DNA from: Flavobacteriia bacterium
GTDB lineage: Bacteria; Bacteroidota; Bacteroidia; Flavobacteriales_D; Crocinitomicaceae
DNA length: 35,598 nt
Assembly (NCBI GenBank): GCA_009925805.1
Contig: RFQF01000002.1
Location: 1 to 35,598, forward strand
Direction of reading: 5' to 3'
The translations under genes were made by a program, and so were the position numbers. Shown here piece after piece: positions 10,501 to 18,624 of the stretch. The notes beneath the pieces are model-generated. The model did not search any database. It was not told where the DNA came from and was given only the letters and a program-made list of their open reading frames with translations. Each line of letters starts with the position of its first letter. Position 1 is the stretch's first letter.

Positions 10501-11891
10501 CCAAAATTGATGACCGATCCTGTAGCGAAATCGCTTGAATTGTAGGTAACCTGAATCTCGGGCTTAGGGCCAAAAGGATTAATGCCATAACCCTTAAGTA
10601 CCCAATTTTGAGGACTGTTTGGATCGTTAGACTGAATTTGTAGATTTCCAGTGGAGAACCCGCCCACGACAGGGGTAAACAAGAAATGCAGGTATTGCCC
10701 TGTTCCTGGGGCTAAATTCATTGGAAGGGCTGCAGGAACCCAAGAAAACGCAGACCCTGTGATGACCACGTTACTAATACTTAATGGTCCTTGGCCGTTG
10801 TTTACAACATATACCGAATCAAGGAGGGAGCTTCCGAGAAGGGTAGAATCCACGGTAACCGTATCCAAAACAGGTATTACTTGTGCATGATGTTGCAGCT
10901 GCAGTTGAGAGGCCACGCCAATAGCGCTCAAATTGAACCCGTAACTCGCTTCATCCCAGTCGTTCGAAGTTATGGTGATATGATCGCTTAAATTTCCAGC
11001 AACTTGGGGGGATAAACTCACGTTCAAAAAGACGGTATCCAACGGCGCTACGGTTGAAGCAGGATTATTTGTAATGTGCCATTGGGTTCCTTGGGTAAGA
11101 GCAATGGAGCTTATGGAAAGGTTGCCGGTACCCTGATTGGATATCTGGAAGGTTTTTGATACGGTGTTTCCAATTCCAACTGTTCCGTAGTTTGACGTGG
11201 AGTTTATGGCTTGATTTACATTTTGTTCTGTTACCTTGATATCGGGAATTTGTGGACAATACGAAATGCGTTTCACGAGAATTCCGTTAGGACCAGAAAC
11301 ACTCAAGGCGGTGATTTCACGTTGGGTGAAGCGGATTTTTTTGAAGGGCGTCGTTGCGGAAATAATCAATCGTCCATCGTCGGCGTTTCCTGAGTAGGCT
11401 TTAATGGTTTTCGTGCTGTTCACAAAGTAGGTACCACCAGCCGTTCCCGTTGGAACCCCGGGTTGATAGGTGTAGGTTACTCCGGTAGTGAGGTATTGAC
11501 CGTTGGATAATTTTGGATAAATGCGTTGAATTTGTTCCTCCCCATCGGTATTGTTGTTGATCGCTCCGAAGTCCAGCATTACCCCATATACCAGCTGGGT
11601 GAAGGTAATTTCTACCACAACGGAGTCTAAATTTAGGTTGTTATCCTTTCCAACCCATAATGAACTTGACCCATAAGGATAAAAATTAGGACCGTTTCCA
11701 GCTGTTTTTTGCACGAACACATTAAAAGGCATGTTAAACGTTGCAGCGGCATAGGTATAGCTGCTTACGTTCGAACCCACTGTGCCCAAATTCGAATTGG
11801 TCAGGGTAAAACTTGAGGTACCGCAAGGGAGTTGGGCCTTAAAGTTTTGCAGAGTAACCAATAAAAGGACGAAAAATAGAAAAGTTCGCAT
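7566..11891 (-). CDS. T9SS-exported multidomain protein with internal CHAP amidase domain
   Basis: The 1441-residue protein has a signal peptide (MRTFLFFVLLLVTLQNFKAQ) and an N-terminal beta-rich domain (to about 210). Three choice-of-anchor-D repeats follow (about 214-555, each ending in a SND-x-n-G-x-G strand pattern), then a fibronectin-III-like domain (about 565-660). A CHAP domain (about 690-850) comes next, then further beta domains including a PEGA-like one (about 1200) and a T9SS sorting domain (LIPNPNSG onward, about 1365-1441). CHAP catalytic candidates are Cys734 (WQCVEL), His798 (AGHVAMI) and Asn824 (QQNWGS), the usual Cys-His-Asn order. CHAP enzymes cut peptidoglycan peptides or glutathionyl-spermidine-type amides, so a secreted cell-wall hydrolase is likely. 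The ATG at 11891 is preferred to a TTG at 11912 because it keeps the signal peptide compact. It lies 4 nt after the PhoD stop, so the two genes are probably translated together. Confidence 0.85.
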   Translation of the reverse strand: MRTFLFFVLLLVTLQNFKAQLPCGTSSFTLTNSNLGTVGSNVSSYTYAAATFNMPFNVFVQKTAGNGPNFYPYGSSSLWVGKDNNLNLDSVVVEITFTQLVYGVMLDFGAINNNTDGEEQIQRIYPKLSNGQYLTTGVTYTYQPGVPTGTAGGTYFVNSTKTIKAYSGNADDGRLIISATTPFKKIRFTQREITALSVSGPNGILVKRISYCPQIPDIKVTEQNVNQAINSTSNYGTVGIGNTVSKTFQISNQGTGNLSISSIALTQGTQWHITNNPASTVAPLDTVFLNVSLSPQVAGNLSDHITITSNDWDEASYGFNLSAIGVASQLQLQHHAQVIPVLDTVTVDSTLLGSSLLDSVYVVNNGQGPLSISNVVITGSAFSWVPAALPMNLAPGTGQYLHFLFTPVVGGFSTGNLQIQSNDPNSPQNWVLKGYGINPFGPKPEIQVTYNSSDFATGSVINFGACSIGNSLAVAIIIKNIGTANLNLSNLQSTNPMFTLTPSVTGTLAPGASIIRTITFTPSILGITNGTIYFSTNDIDENPFVFHLVGTGMAPLLANCTGCNHLGVNSNPMHKAEWVDNLPVLEWQHEEGIAATYYKVELFKVNNANNTEVAIGINGNLVNTVTAPGTASYAKLVCSTPLLYKTLYSWKVTAFDANNVPIACFKRQFTTLPKPTPLPLNCSGVPAGVDPFGTRLGEVNNVPIYKNGGCENGVYNKASTTIQSQSGWSYGWQCVELPARFYFTRYRINIQGGNGKDYFDVTGNRKGLRQMTNGLTTSAPKSNDMITFMRADPTSAGHVAMIRNFTPSYSQNVSNYTLNTFQQNWGSIASQHLNYPLSLKLMSGKWTATSSYPTTRGWVRAVPEIVSPGSTNSIPTIGTTTPTFTWIKHNYVMGYRVRLYKLNGNCYQQVGNTLNITGNQINGQGFPALTPGATYKWTVENVYYNSSSINFNQCTPIYTSADKTVLSDNYYFKVSASATGGNLGPVAANGGNQAALYVQAVASPVNGASIFLKNAEDWIYLDETHGNGAVDILQEFTPCTNDSMLLTRSGYFPAKFSLNQVTFKDKMGIPMIAQRSPIVFRVSHSNDILAPYLNVQAENVQGFWLSTNGGANFQNYPASTQKIPVNLTHGMNYFEFVVFNGSDTVVVTDKWLYTDHAQTLRKIQINQRESIKASLYVDGDLYSEVLSTQQLALPEGSYTLTMVAPGYELVRYLVESDTSITYAPKMRADVLRDTILVTQLDFTQFLWNGLSVHGKEVGPIEIGQHQPNPILQVNPWSQTLSFNTHGNSLDVSWIVDRIKSVANPSLLIEQAGTWRLLPSTSWGDSVRYEDEFQILKLKGWNFNGAITLVESTNASQGLGHEIRLIPNPNSGATVEVLFSFEEHAPCSYRVIDLQGRCKMDGKVVLDEKLRASIAIESLAPGLYSFEFQTSEGMQRVPFVRQ

Positions 11892-11895
11892 TCGG

Positions 11896-13701
11896 TTAAT
11901 TTGTTTTTTCAAAGCGAAAGGATTGTGGTTTTCCTTTGCCTAAGGTTAACGTGTAGGATCCTGGTTTCAATTTTTGTATATCTAATGAAACGATGGTTAA
12001 GCCATTTTCCCAATGAGCTACCTCGGTTGGTACTTGCTGTTGGGTACCGTCCGATGCATACATGTGAATTTCCGTTGGGGAACAATTAAAGGTTTGCAAT
12101 TTGATAAAATCATGACTTGGATTTGGGTACATTCCCACCAAGATGGGTGCATTCAGTTGATTTACTTCAACAGAAAAGCGGTTGCATGGACCCAGTAAAT
12201 TTTGTGGAAATGCCCCATGACCTAAGGCCGCAGCGTTTGATAGCGTTAGGGTATTTGAACCTAAATTAACCGCAAAAGACTTAACGGCAGTGCTTGAAGG
12301 ATTCATTTGATCAATAGTTTGTAAGTGATACCAGTCTCCTTGGACACGTTGAGGGGTGATATCTACTAAAATGTATCCGTGTTTGGTAAGTTCCACGTAA
12401 TTAATCCAAGGATTTTGTTGGGTAATAAAGGCGGCCAAATTTATAGGACTTCCAGGGGAGGTTACACTCGGTGTTACCATTTCAACCCCCACCGGGTTTG
12501 GACCATTTTTTAAGTTTAAAGCCCAACTCGTATGAATATCGCCTGTTAGGAAAACCGTGTTATTTATGGATTGACCCGATAAAAAATCGTACAATTTTTG
12601 ACGTTCTGCAGGGTATCCATCCCACGAATCGGTATTTATTGGCGATCCGAATAACGTTACGGCACCTATCATTACTTGATTTCCAATGATTTTCCAAGGT
12701 TGTTGTGTAGTGGCTAATTCGTTTTTAAACCAATTAAATTGGGAGTGTCCCATGAGGGTACGGCTCGTATCGTTGAAGTTTGGGTCGTTTGCATTTAATT
12801 GAATTTCCCTTCCCTCCAGTCGCGTATCAAGCATAATAACTTTTGCTAGGTCGCCAAGAGCAAATGTTCTAAATATCTCTTGATTCCCGGGAGCCTTTGG
12901 GCGAATTGGAATCCACTCAAAATAAGCACGCTTTCCAGCCGCCATCCGCTGATTCCACGGGCCTTCGTTGGCTTGGTGATTTTGAGCCCCACCGGTGTAG
13001 GAATTATTGGCAGTTTCATGATCATCCCAAATACAAATCCACGGGAAATTTTGATGTAACTTTCGTAATGCATAATCCAAATGGTATGAATTATACCGCA
13101 AGCGATACTCGTTTAAATCTATTATTTCAACCAAGGGTTGCCAAGTTCGGTCAACGTTGGGATTTGGACTAAAGCCTTGGCTTTCATATTCATAGATGTA
13201 ATCTCCCAACATTAACACAGCATCAATATCATTTTTTTCGGCAATCGCTTCATAGGCATTAAAATAACCCGACTCCATACTGGCGCAAGAAACCACCGCC
13301 AAACGGAAATTATTGACATTTCCAACAGGAAGTGTTTTGGTTCGACCTACTAAACTGTAAGCTCCGTTGTGCTCAAATTCATAGTAATAAAACGTGTTAG
13401 GGTTTAATCCAGTAACATCAATTTTAACCGTAAAGTCTTTCGTAGAATCGGTAGTAAAAACGCCACTCGAAACGATGTTTGTAAACTGTTCATCGGTGGC
13501 CACGTGATAGGTACCCGTAAGGACTGATCCGTAGTCAGTAGGCGTCACTCGGGTCCAGATAATTACCCGGTCACTCAGGGGATCTCCCGAGGCTACACCG
13601 TGGTAAAAAGGGGCAATGCACTCTTGGGGACTAACGCTCGTTTGAGCTAGGGCACCAAGGCTCAATAATACGGAAAGGATGAGCAAAGAAAATTTCAACA
13701 T
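11896..13701 (-). CDS. phoD: PhoD-type alkaline phosphatase/phosphodiesterase with T9SS sorting domain
   Basis: The 601-residue protein has a signal peptide (MLKFSLLILSVLLSLGALAQ) and the PhoD N-terminal domain (FYHGVASGDPLSDRVIIWTR). The metallophosphatase core follows with its conserved blocks VSCAS, LGDYIYEYE, WDDHE and TGDIHT, which supply the metal ligands. The chain ends in a T9SS sorting domain (MYPNPSHDF onward). PhoD enzymes use calcium and iron to release phosphate from mono- and diesters, including nucleic-acid fragments and teichoic acids. A longer frame starts at 13731, but a perfect -7 element (TAATTTTG, 13719-13726) lies inside its first codons, so translation should begin at the ATG at 13701. 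The CHAP gene follows immediately. Together they suggest surface breakdown of phosphorus-rich polymers. Confidence 0.93.
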   Translation of the reverse strand: MLKFSLLILSVLLSLGALAQTSVSPQECIAPFYHGVASGDPLSDRVIIWTRVTPTDYGSVLTGTYHVATDEQFTNIVSSGVFTTDSTKDFTVKIDVTGLNPNTFYYYEFEHNGAYSLVGRTKTLPVGNVNNFRLAVVSCASMESGYFNAYEAIAEKNDIDAVLMLGDYIYEYESQGFSPNPNVDRTWQPLVEIIDLNEYRLRYNSYHLDYALRKLHQNFPWICIWDDHETANNSYTGGAQNHQANEGPWNQRMAAGKRAYFEWIPIRPKAPGNQEIFRTFALGDLAKVIMLDTRLEGREIQLNANDPNFNDTSRTLMGHSQFNWFKNELATTQQPWKIIGNQVMIGAVTLFGSPINTDSWDGYPAERQKLYDFLSGQSINNTVFLTGDIHTSWALNLKNGPNPVGVEMVTPSVTSPGSPINLAAFITQQNPWINYVELTKHGYILVDITPQRVQGDWYHLQTIDQMNPSSTAVKSFAVNLGSNTLTLSNAAALGHGAFPQNLLGPCNRFSVEVNQLNAPILVGMYPNPSHDFIKLQTFNCSPTEIHMYASDGTQQQVPTEVAHWENGLTIVSLDIQKLKPGSYTLTLGKGKPQSFRFEKTN

Positions 13702-13718
13702 CTTAATAAAATTTGAAT

Positions 13719-13746
13719 CAAAATTACGCAACTGCCTTTAATCGAA
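13719..13746 (-). promoter_or_regulatory. promoter of the phoD-CHAP operon
   Basis: TTC (13744-13746), 17 nt, then TAATTTTG (13719-13726) on the minus strand. This is the Bacteroidota consensus with one -33 mismatch. Its position excludes the upstream start at 13731 and fixes the phoD start at 13701. Confidence 0.6.
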
Positions 13747-13780
13747 GTATTTTGCGCCCAGTTTTGAAGTATATTTAATC

Positions 13781-13788
13781 TAAGTTTA
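13781..13788 (+). promoter_or_regulatory. possible -7 element of the potassium channel gene
   Basis: TAAGTTTA differs from TAnnTTTG only in its last base and ends 16 nt before the ATG at 13805. No properly spaced -33 TTG is seen. It is divergent from the phoD promoter, about 35 bp away. Confidence 0.3.
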
Positions 13789-13804
13789 ACCTAAGGGGAA
13801 TTGC

Positions 13805-14749
13805 ATGGTGGATAGTAACCAAAAACAGGACGAACGTGTTCAAGAAGATTTGGGATTTGGGAGTAAAAACTACGCCAATAAATCGCGCTATCTGAATCCG
13901 GATGGCACCTTCAACATTCGACGAAAAGGCGCGCGATTTTGGGAGAATTTTGACGTATACCACACGCTGATTACGATGTCTTGGCGAAGGTTTTTGGTGT
14001 TTGTTTTGCTGGGATTTATCTTGGTGAATTCCTTTTTTACCCTACTGTATTTTAGCATCGGTGTCGACCATTTTGGGAATTTTCCAACCGAAACGCCCTT
14101 CCATAATTTCATTCAATTGTTTTTCTTCAGCTCACAGACATTAACTACCGTGGGCTATGGTCATATTTATCCCAAAGGAACCATGGCGAGTGCTGTGGCG
14201 ATGTTGGAAGCGGCCTTTGGTTTAATGGCTTTTGCCCTTGCGACCGGAATTTTATTTGCGCGTTTTTCGCGTCCTCAGGGTAAATTACTGTTCAGTCAGA
14301 ACCTGATCATTGCCCCGTATAAAGCGACAAAAGGTCTCATGTTTCGTTTGGCCAATCCCAAGCGGAACGAACTCATTGAGGTGGAAGTGCAGGTGCTTTT
14401 GTCGACCATCAACCACGACACAGGCCTTCGCCTGTACAAACCCCTCGAACTGGAACTTCGAAAAGTGAATTTTCTCGCCATGACGTGGACGGTGGTTCAC
14501 CCCTTAGATGCAAGCAGTCCGCTGTTTGAGGCGACCTTGGAGGATTATAAAGCCTTGGATGCCGAAATTTTGATATTAGTGAAAGCCATCGACGACACCT
14601 ATGAACAAATGGTGCATTACCGACATGCTTATACCTATGAAGATGTATTGAGTGACGTCAAATTTGTCCCGATTTCTCTTGAACCGCAACCCAAAGGCAA
14701 ATTGCACCTTGATTTGCAAAAAATTCATGAGGTTGTAAAGGTGGAATAA
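13805..14749 (+). CDS. KirBac-type inward-rectifier potassium channel
   Basis: The 314-residue protein has the prokaryotic Kir layout. A cytoplasmic N-terminus with a slide-helix region leads into TM1 (about residues 60-84). A re-entrant pore loop follows with the selectivity filter TVGYGH (115-120), then TM2 (about 130-155, ending ATGILFARFSRP) and a long beta-sandwich cytoplasmic domain. The length is normal for KirBac (about 300-330). Kir channels pass K+ through the inner membrane and are gated by lipids or ions at the cytoplasmic domain. The gene is divergent from phoD and converges on the 5'-nucleotidase gene with 8 nt between stops, so it sits inside the phosphate-scavenging region but in the opposite direction. 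Whether it takes part in that system is not shown by the sequence. Confidence 0.95.
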   Translation: MVDSNQKQDERVQEDLGFGSKNYANKSRYLNPDGTFNIRRKGARFWENFDVYHTLITMSWRRFLVFVLLGFILVNSFFTLLYFSIGVDHFGNFPTETPFHNFIQLFFFSSQTLTTVGYGHIYPKGTMASAVAMLEAAFGLMAFALATGILFARFSRPQGKLLFSQNLIIAPYKATKGLMFRLANPKRNELIEVEVQVLLSTINHDTGLRLYKPLELELRKVNFLAMTWTVVHPLDASSPLFEATLEDYKALDAEILILVKAIDDTYEQMVHYRHAYTYEDVLSDVKFVPISLEPQPKGKLHLDLQKIHEVVKVE

Positions 14750-14757
14750 TCTCCTGG

Positions 14758-15654
14758 CTAGACCACCAAGAGTCCGTGATGAAACAGGGATTTTTCAAAG
14801 TCAATATCAATCCGACCTAGAAATAATCCTGCCCACCCGGTTTGGTTAATGAGTATGGGTTTTTTATCCAAGTTTTCAGTCATCAAGGGCTTTTCCAGAA
14901 AGGTATGGGTATGCCCCCCTAAGATGAGGTCAATGTTTTGCGTTTGTGCTGCCAACACTTTATCCGAAACTTGGTTGGAATTGTATTCGAAGCCGAGATG
15001 GGAGAGGCAAATCACCAAATCACAATTTTTAGCCTTGAGGGTTTTTGCGGTTTGATTGGCCACCGTAACGGGATCAAGGTATTGCATTCCTCGATAGTTG
15101 GAATCTCCCGCTAAGCCATCAAGATTTACGCCTAGCCCTAAGATACCTATTTTTAATCCTCCCTTTTGAAGGATGAGGTGAGGAACCGTGGCTCCTTCTA
15201 AAACGGTGTTTTTGAAATCGTAATTGCTGCAAATGAAGGGAAAACGAGCATGTTGTTGGGCATTTTTGAAACCGTCCATTCCAATATCGAAATCATGATT
15301 TCCCATGGTGGAGGCATCGTATTGCATGGCGCTCATTAATTTCATTTCTAGTACGCCATGGTACTTATTGAAATAGGGCGTTCCCTGAAAGATATCGCCC
15401 GAATCTAAGAGTAAAACATGTTCTTCTTCCGCGCGAATTTTTTCAACGAGTGCAGCACGCTTGGCTACCCCTCCCATGCCCGGATACTTGGCGTGATTCA
15501 TTGGAAAGGGATCGATGTTGGAATGTGTATCGTTGGTGTGCAGAATCGTTAACTTTTTTCCACGCTTAAAGGATTGTGCACGCAGGTCCAGCCCACCGCT
15601 CAATGCGCCCAGGGTTACCAATCCCGTTGTACTTAAAAAACTTCTTCGATTCAT
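14758..15654 (-). CDS. 5'-nucleotidase catalytic (metallophosphatase) domain as a separate protein, Tat-type signal
   Basis: The 298-residue protein is the N-terminal half of the UshA/5'-nucleotidase family. It shows all metal-binding blocks in order: HTNDTH (39-44), LLDSGDIFQGTPYF, MGNHDFDIG, SHLGFE and GGHTHTF. It ends where the family's C-terminal substrate domain would normally start. The N-terminus MNRRSFLSTTGL resembles a Tat twin-arginine signal, with cleavage likely after LRAQ near 27, implying export of a folded metalloenzyme. The start ATG overlaps the stop of the preceding gene (ATGA, 15651-15654). That gene encodes the missing C-terminal domain, so the two proteins probably form one enzyme that removes phosphate from nucleotides. 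Their lengths add up to 532 residues, like a normal single-chain enzyme. Confidence 0.9.
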   Translation of the reverse strand: MNRRSFLSTTGLVTLGALSGGLDLRAQSFKRGKKLTILHTNDTHSNIDPFPMNHAKYPGMGGVAKRAALVEKIRAEEEHVLLLDSGDIFQGTPYFNKYHGVLEMKLMSAMQYDASTMGNHDFDIGMDGFKNAQQHARFPFICSNYDFKNTVLEGATVPHLILQKGGLKIGILGLGVNLDGLAGDSNYRGMQYLDPVTVANQTAKTLKAKNCDLVICLSHLGFEYNSNQVSDKVLAAQTQNIDLILGGHTHTFLEKPLMTENLDKKPILINQTGWAGLFLGRIDIDFEKSLFHHGLLVV

Positions 15655-16355
15655 GGGATGTACCTTTTTTCGCTGCGGTTTTGTATTGTTCCTTGCTGCT
15701 TTACTGCTTGAATGAAAACATCCCGCATATTTCGCCTGCTAATCGTTAACGATTCAGGTTTCAAGAAAAAGGTCATTTTATCCCCGCCGTTAGCCAAGTA
15801 GTCGGAGGTGATTACCGTAATGTGGGTGTGTTCAGGTAGTAAGCTATGGATAAGTAGTTTTCCTTTTTCAAACCGTGCATTGGAAAGGGCAACACCTTTG
15901 GCTTGTAGGGTAAGGTTTTGTTCAATCTCCGGAATGCGTTCTACTGGCAAGCGTACCCACGCCACCACGTTGTCAAAGGGCATGAGTTTGTACATGTCTC
16001 CCACGGTGATTTTCCCTGGATTAATGCTCGATCTAAGCCCCCCTGCATTGAGTAAAACAATCACGGGTTCCTTCATTTTGACGGCTTGTGTTTCTTGTTG
16101 CAGCAACGCATCGGCAGACCAATTCAGCAAATTCGAATTCGGAAAACGCAAATCAAAACTGGTATCGGCTAAGCCAATAACTTCCTCCATTTCAGCGGCT
16201 AAGCTGTCATAATAGGGTTGAATCATGGCGCTAACGGCTTCCTTTGCAGGATAACTGGCATCTAGGCCCACATTTTTAACACCGGTATGGAGGCTTAATT
16301 GATGGGAACAACCCCATAATAGCAGAACCCAAAGCGTAAGGAACCAAAAACGCAT
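15651..16355 (-). CDS. 5'-nucleotidase C-terminal domain lipoprotein
   Basis: The 234-residue protein has a lipoprotein signal with a lipobox ending at Cys16 (LLLWGC). The remainder matches the 5'-nucleotidase C-terminal domain, which binds the base and ribose: NLLNWSADALLQ, VLLNAGGLRSSINPGKITVGDMY, LMPFDN and TSDYLANGGDKMTFF. It has no catalytic metal site of its own. The start overlaps the endonuclease stop by one base (TAATG, 16353-16357) and its stop overlaps the start of the catalytic-domain gene by ATGA. This suggests coupled translation and equal amounts of both halves. Compared with the usual fused protein the two domains are encoded in reverse order. The lipid anchor could tether the complex to the membrane. 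Confidence 0.92.
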   Translation of the reverse strand: MRFWFLTLWVLLLWGCSHQLSLHTGVKNVGLDASYPAKEAVSAMIQPYYDSLAAEMEEVIGLADTSFDLRFPNSNLLNWSADALLQQETQAVKMKEPVIVLLNAGGLRSSINPGKITVGDMYKLMPFDNVVAWVRLPVERIPEIEQNLTLQAKGVALSNARFEKGKLLIHSLLPEHTHITVITSDYLANGGDKMTFFLKPESLTISRRNMRDVFIQAVKQQGTIQNRSEKRYIP

Positions 16356-18622
16356 TATTCAATCACAAAGCTTCGTTGGGTTGTGCCGAAAGGCGTTTCC
16401 ACGGCTAAAATGTATTGTCCAGTGTTCAGGGAAGAGGCATCAAGAATAAGCACAGGCACTTCCAAATTATTATCTTGCTTAACCCTTCTACCGCTCATAT
16501 CGAAAATGGTGTATCCAACTATCGTAGTGTTATTTACCTGTGCATACACTTTATTATTGCTGGGAACAGGAAATACCGAAAAATTAGCAGCCAATTGTTC
16601 TGCCACTCCGGCATAGCAGTTTTCCCCTAAGTAATGCATGTTCGAAAAGTCAATATGGCAAACGTAATTGATGGAATCAATGAAAGGATTACGGTTTCCT
16701 TGAACGTTGTAAATGTATTCTTGACGAGCAATTTCGTAAGCGTCAGGAAGATCATTGAAATGCCAGTTTTTCAAGGAATTTTGGTCCTGGTAAGCAGGAA
16801 GGCTCCAATTCAATCCGTTTTGACCGTTGTAACACGTGGCTTCATAAAAAATGGACCTCGCTGAATTTCCTTTTTGGGCGGCACGTGGCTCGTAACACAT
16901 TTGATTTCCGTGGTAGCCAACGTTTCCTTCTAAGTAGGTGAAAATGATACTTCCGGTGATATCCAGCAAGGGTAAATTACTCCTGGGTGAATTGGCGTTG
17001 GCCAAGTTGGTAGGATACAAATTATGCAGGTCTGTATATTCAGGGAGTTCTGGGTTGTCACAAGGGTAGGAGGGCATCCATGAATGACAGTAGGAATGCT
17101 CGCGAGAATAACCTGCTACGGTCCAGTCAAAAGGATCGGTAAATACTTTTCGTTCTCCGGAATATACGCAGGTAACATACGATTGTCCAGCAGTGGTATC
17201 GCAGGTTTCAAATTGATTGATGAGTGTTTGCTTATAATTGAAATAACTAATTTGGGTATGCGGATTAATAAGAGAAGATAAATTGCTTAAAAACGTAGGG
17301 CTTTGGGCGTTGATACCCGCGTAATAATTCCCGATGTTCAATCCGGTCGTTGTAACATTTCCGGTGGCAGGATTTACGGTTCTGTAGTTTTCAAAGCCCG
17401 CAGGCCCGTTGAAGGCATATACTGCCAAGTAATAAGGTTGATTTGCCCGAACACCCCGAGGAACAAAGGAGGTTCCGCTGCCCGTGTAGGCAACTTTCGC
17501 ATTCCCGAGAACATCTCCGCGTAGGTAGGTAGTACCATCAACAGGAACTCCCGACACTGGTCCCGTTTTAGACCACAACACCACGTATTTTTCAGCACCT
17601 GTTCCGGCTGTGTAGTTTCCAGTAAACGTGTAAGCTTGTAAGTTGGTAAAGGTAAGATTCGAGGGATTTGACGTGGGCTCTGTGGCGAGATTATCCAATC
17701 CTACAGCTAATAGATGAATGATGTACGGATTTTCGTCGTTGTCATCGTTGGCAATCGTCAAGGTAGCTACACGCGTTCCGTTACCCGTGGGTGCGAAATT
17801 CAAATTAAAATTCTGAGAACTGGTTGCCCCGATGGTAGCTGTGTTGAGGTTGGTGGTAAAATCAGCGGCTTGGGTGCCGGTTAAAGTGGTACCGGAAACG
17901 GTAAGATTTTGAACCCCAGAATTTTCCACGGTGATGGTATTTGCGGCCGTGTTTCCAATTACATAGGTACCGTTATCTAAGACCGTATTTCCATTGATCT
18001 TTACATTGATTTCGCGTGCAGGCGCTACGTAAGGAACAATATCAGCAAGGCTTCGGGGAACGATTTGATAATTCGCATTGAACTGCCCCAATAAACCGGT
18101 AATAGTTACTGCCCCTGCGGGAATGGAGGTGCCATCAATGTTGGTGGTTCCGTTAATGCGAACATCGAGGGTATTTCCACCGCTTGTGATTTGCACGGTG
18201 CTGTTACCCGCAGCGAATGAACCTGTTTGAACGAAAGTAACATTTTCGATGCGCACCAGTTGTGACTCCAACAACTCTCCCGCACTGGTAATAGGAATCA
18301 CCTGCGGAACATTTTGGGTTACCGGTCCGTGGTTAGTAAAACTGTTGGTGGGGGATAGTTCCAATAATCCGCTAAAGTCGAAAAGGACGCCTGTGGCGGT
18401 AATGGAATCGCCCAAAGCTATTCCGGAAAGATTGTTTCCGTAACAGGCAATACCTGCGGTAGCATCTTGAATGTAGCGAATAGAACCTAATTCCGAACCG
18501 TTGGAAACGACCCCTTTAACGGTAACCGTGGCTCCAATGGAAAGGCTGCGCGCTTGTTGAATGGTTTGAGCTTGCATGCAAGCCACCGATAGGATTACAA
18601 AAGAGGTTAAAATCGTTTTCAT
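16355..18622 (-). CDS. secreted endonuclease I family nuclease with OB-fold and anchor-D domains and T9SS sorting domain
   Basis: The 755-residue protein has a signal peptide (to about 19, CMQAQ), an N-terminal OB-fold/DUF5689-like region (about 20-200) and one choice-of-anchor-D domain (about 205-310, ending NDENPYIIHLLAVG). A beta-rich linker precedes the endonuclease I domain (about 435-665). That domain carries the His-Me finger motif SREHSYCHSW with catalytic candidate His509 and metal ligand Glu508, followed by DLHNLYPTNLANANSPRSN, which supplies the second metal ligand Asn. A T9SS domain (FPVPSNNK onward) ends the chain. EndA/Vvn/NucM-type enzymes cut DNA and RNA without sequence preference. 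OB-folds often bind nucleic acid. It starts 2 nt after the receptor stop and is coupled to the 5'-nucleotidase genes, which fits a role in using extracellular nucleic acid. Confidence 0.93.
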   Translation of the reverse strand: MKTILTSFVILSVACMQAQTIQQARSLSIGATVTVKGVVSNGSELGSIRYIQDATAGIACYGNNLSGIALGDSITATGVLFDFSGLLELSPTNSFTNHGPVTQNVPQVIPITSAGELLESQLVRIENVTFVQTGSFAAGNSTVQITSGGNTLDVRINGTTNIDGTSIPAGAVTITGLLGQFNANYQIVPRSLADIVPYVAPAREINVKINGNTVLDNGTYVIGNTAANTITVENSGVQNLTVSGTTLTGTQAADFTTNLNTATIGATSSQNFNLNFAPTGNGTRVATLTIANDDNDENPYIIHLLAVGLDNLATEPTSNPSNLTFTNLQAYTFTGNYTAGTGAEKYVVLWSKTGPVSGVPVDGTTYLRGDVLGNAKVAYTGSGTSFVPRGVRANQPYYLAVYAFNGPAGFENYRTVNPATGNVTTTGLNIGNYYAGINAQSPTFLSNLSSLINPHTQISYFNYKQTLINQFETCDTTAGQSYVTCVYSGERKVFTDPFDWTVAGYSREHSYCHSWMPSYPCDNPELPEYTDLHNLYPTNLANANSPRSNLPLLDITGSIIFTYLEGNVGYHGNQMCYEPRAAQKGNSARSIFYEATCYNGQNGLNWSLPAYQDQNSLKNWHFNDLPDAYEIARQEYIYNVQGNRNPFIDSINYVCHIDFSNMHYLGENCYAGVAEQLAANFSVFPVPSNNKVYAQVNNTTIVGYTIFDMSGRRVKQDNNLEVPVLILDASSLNTGQYILAVETPFGTTQRSFVIE

Positions 18623-18624
18623 AC

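Noticed and set aside
10200..11260. direct repeats within the CHAP gene as a mobile or CRISPR-like array
   Set aside because: The similarity is at protein level (three anchor-D domains of about 110 residues) without regular DNA repeats or spacers.
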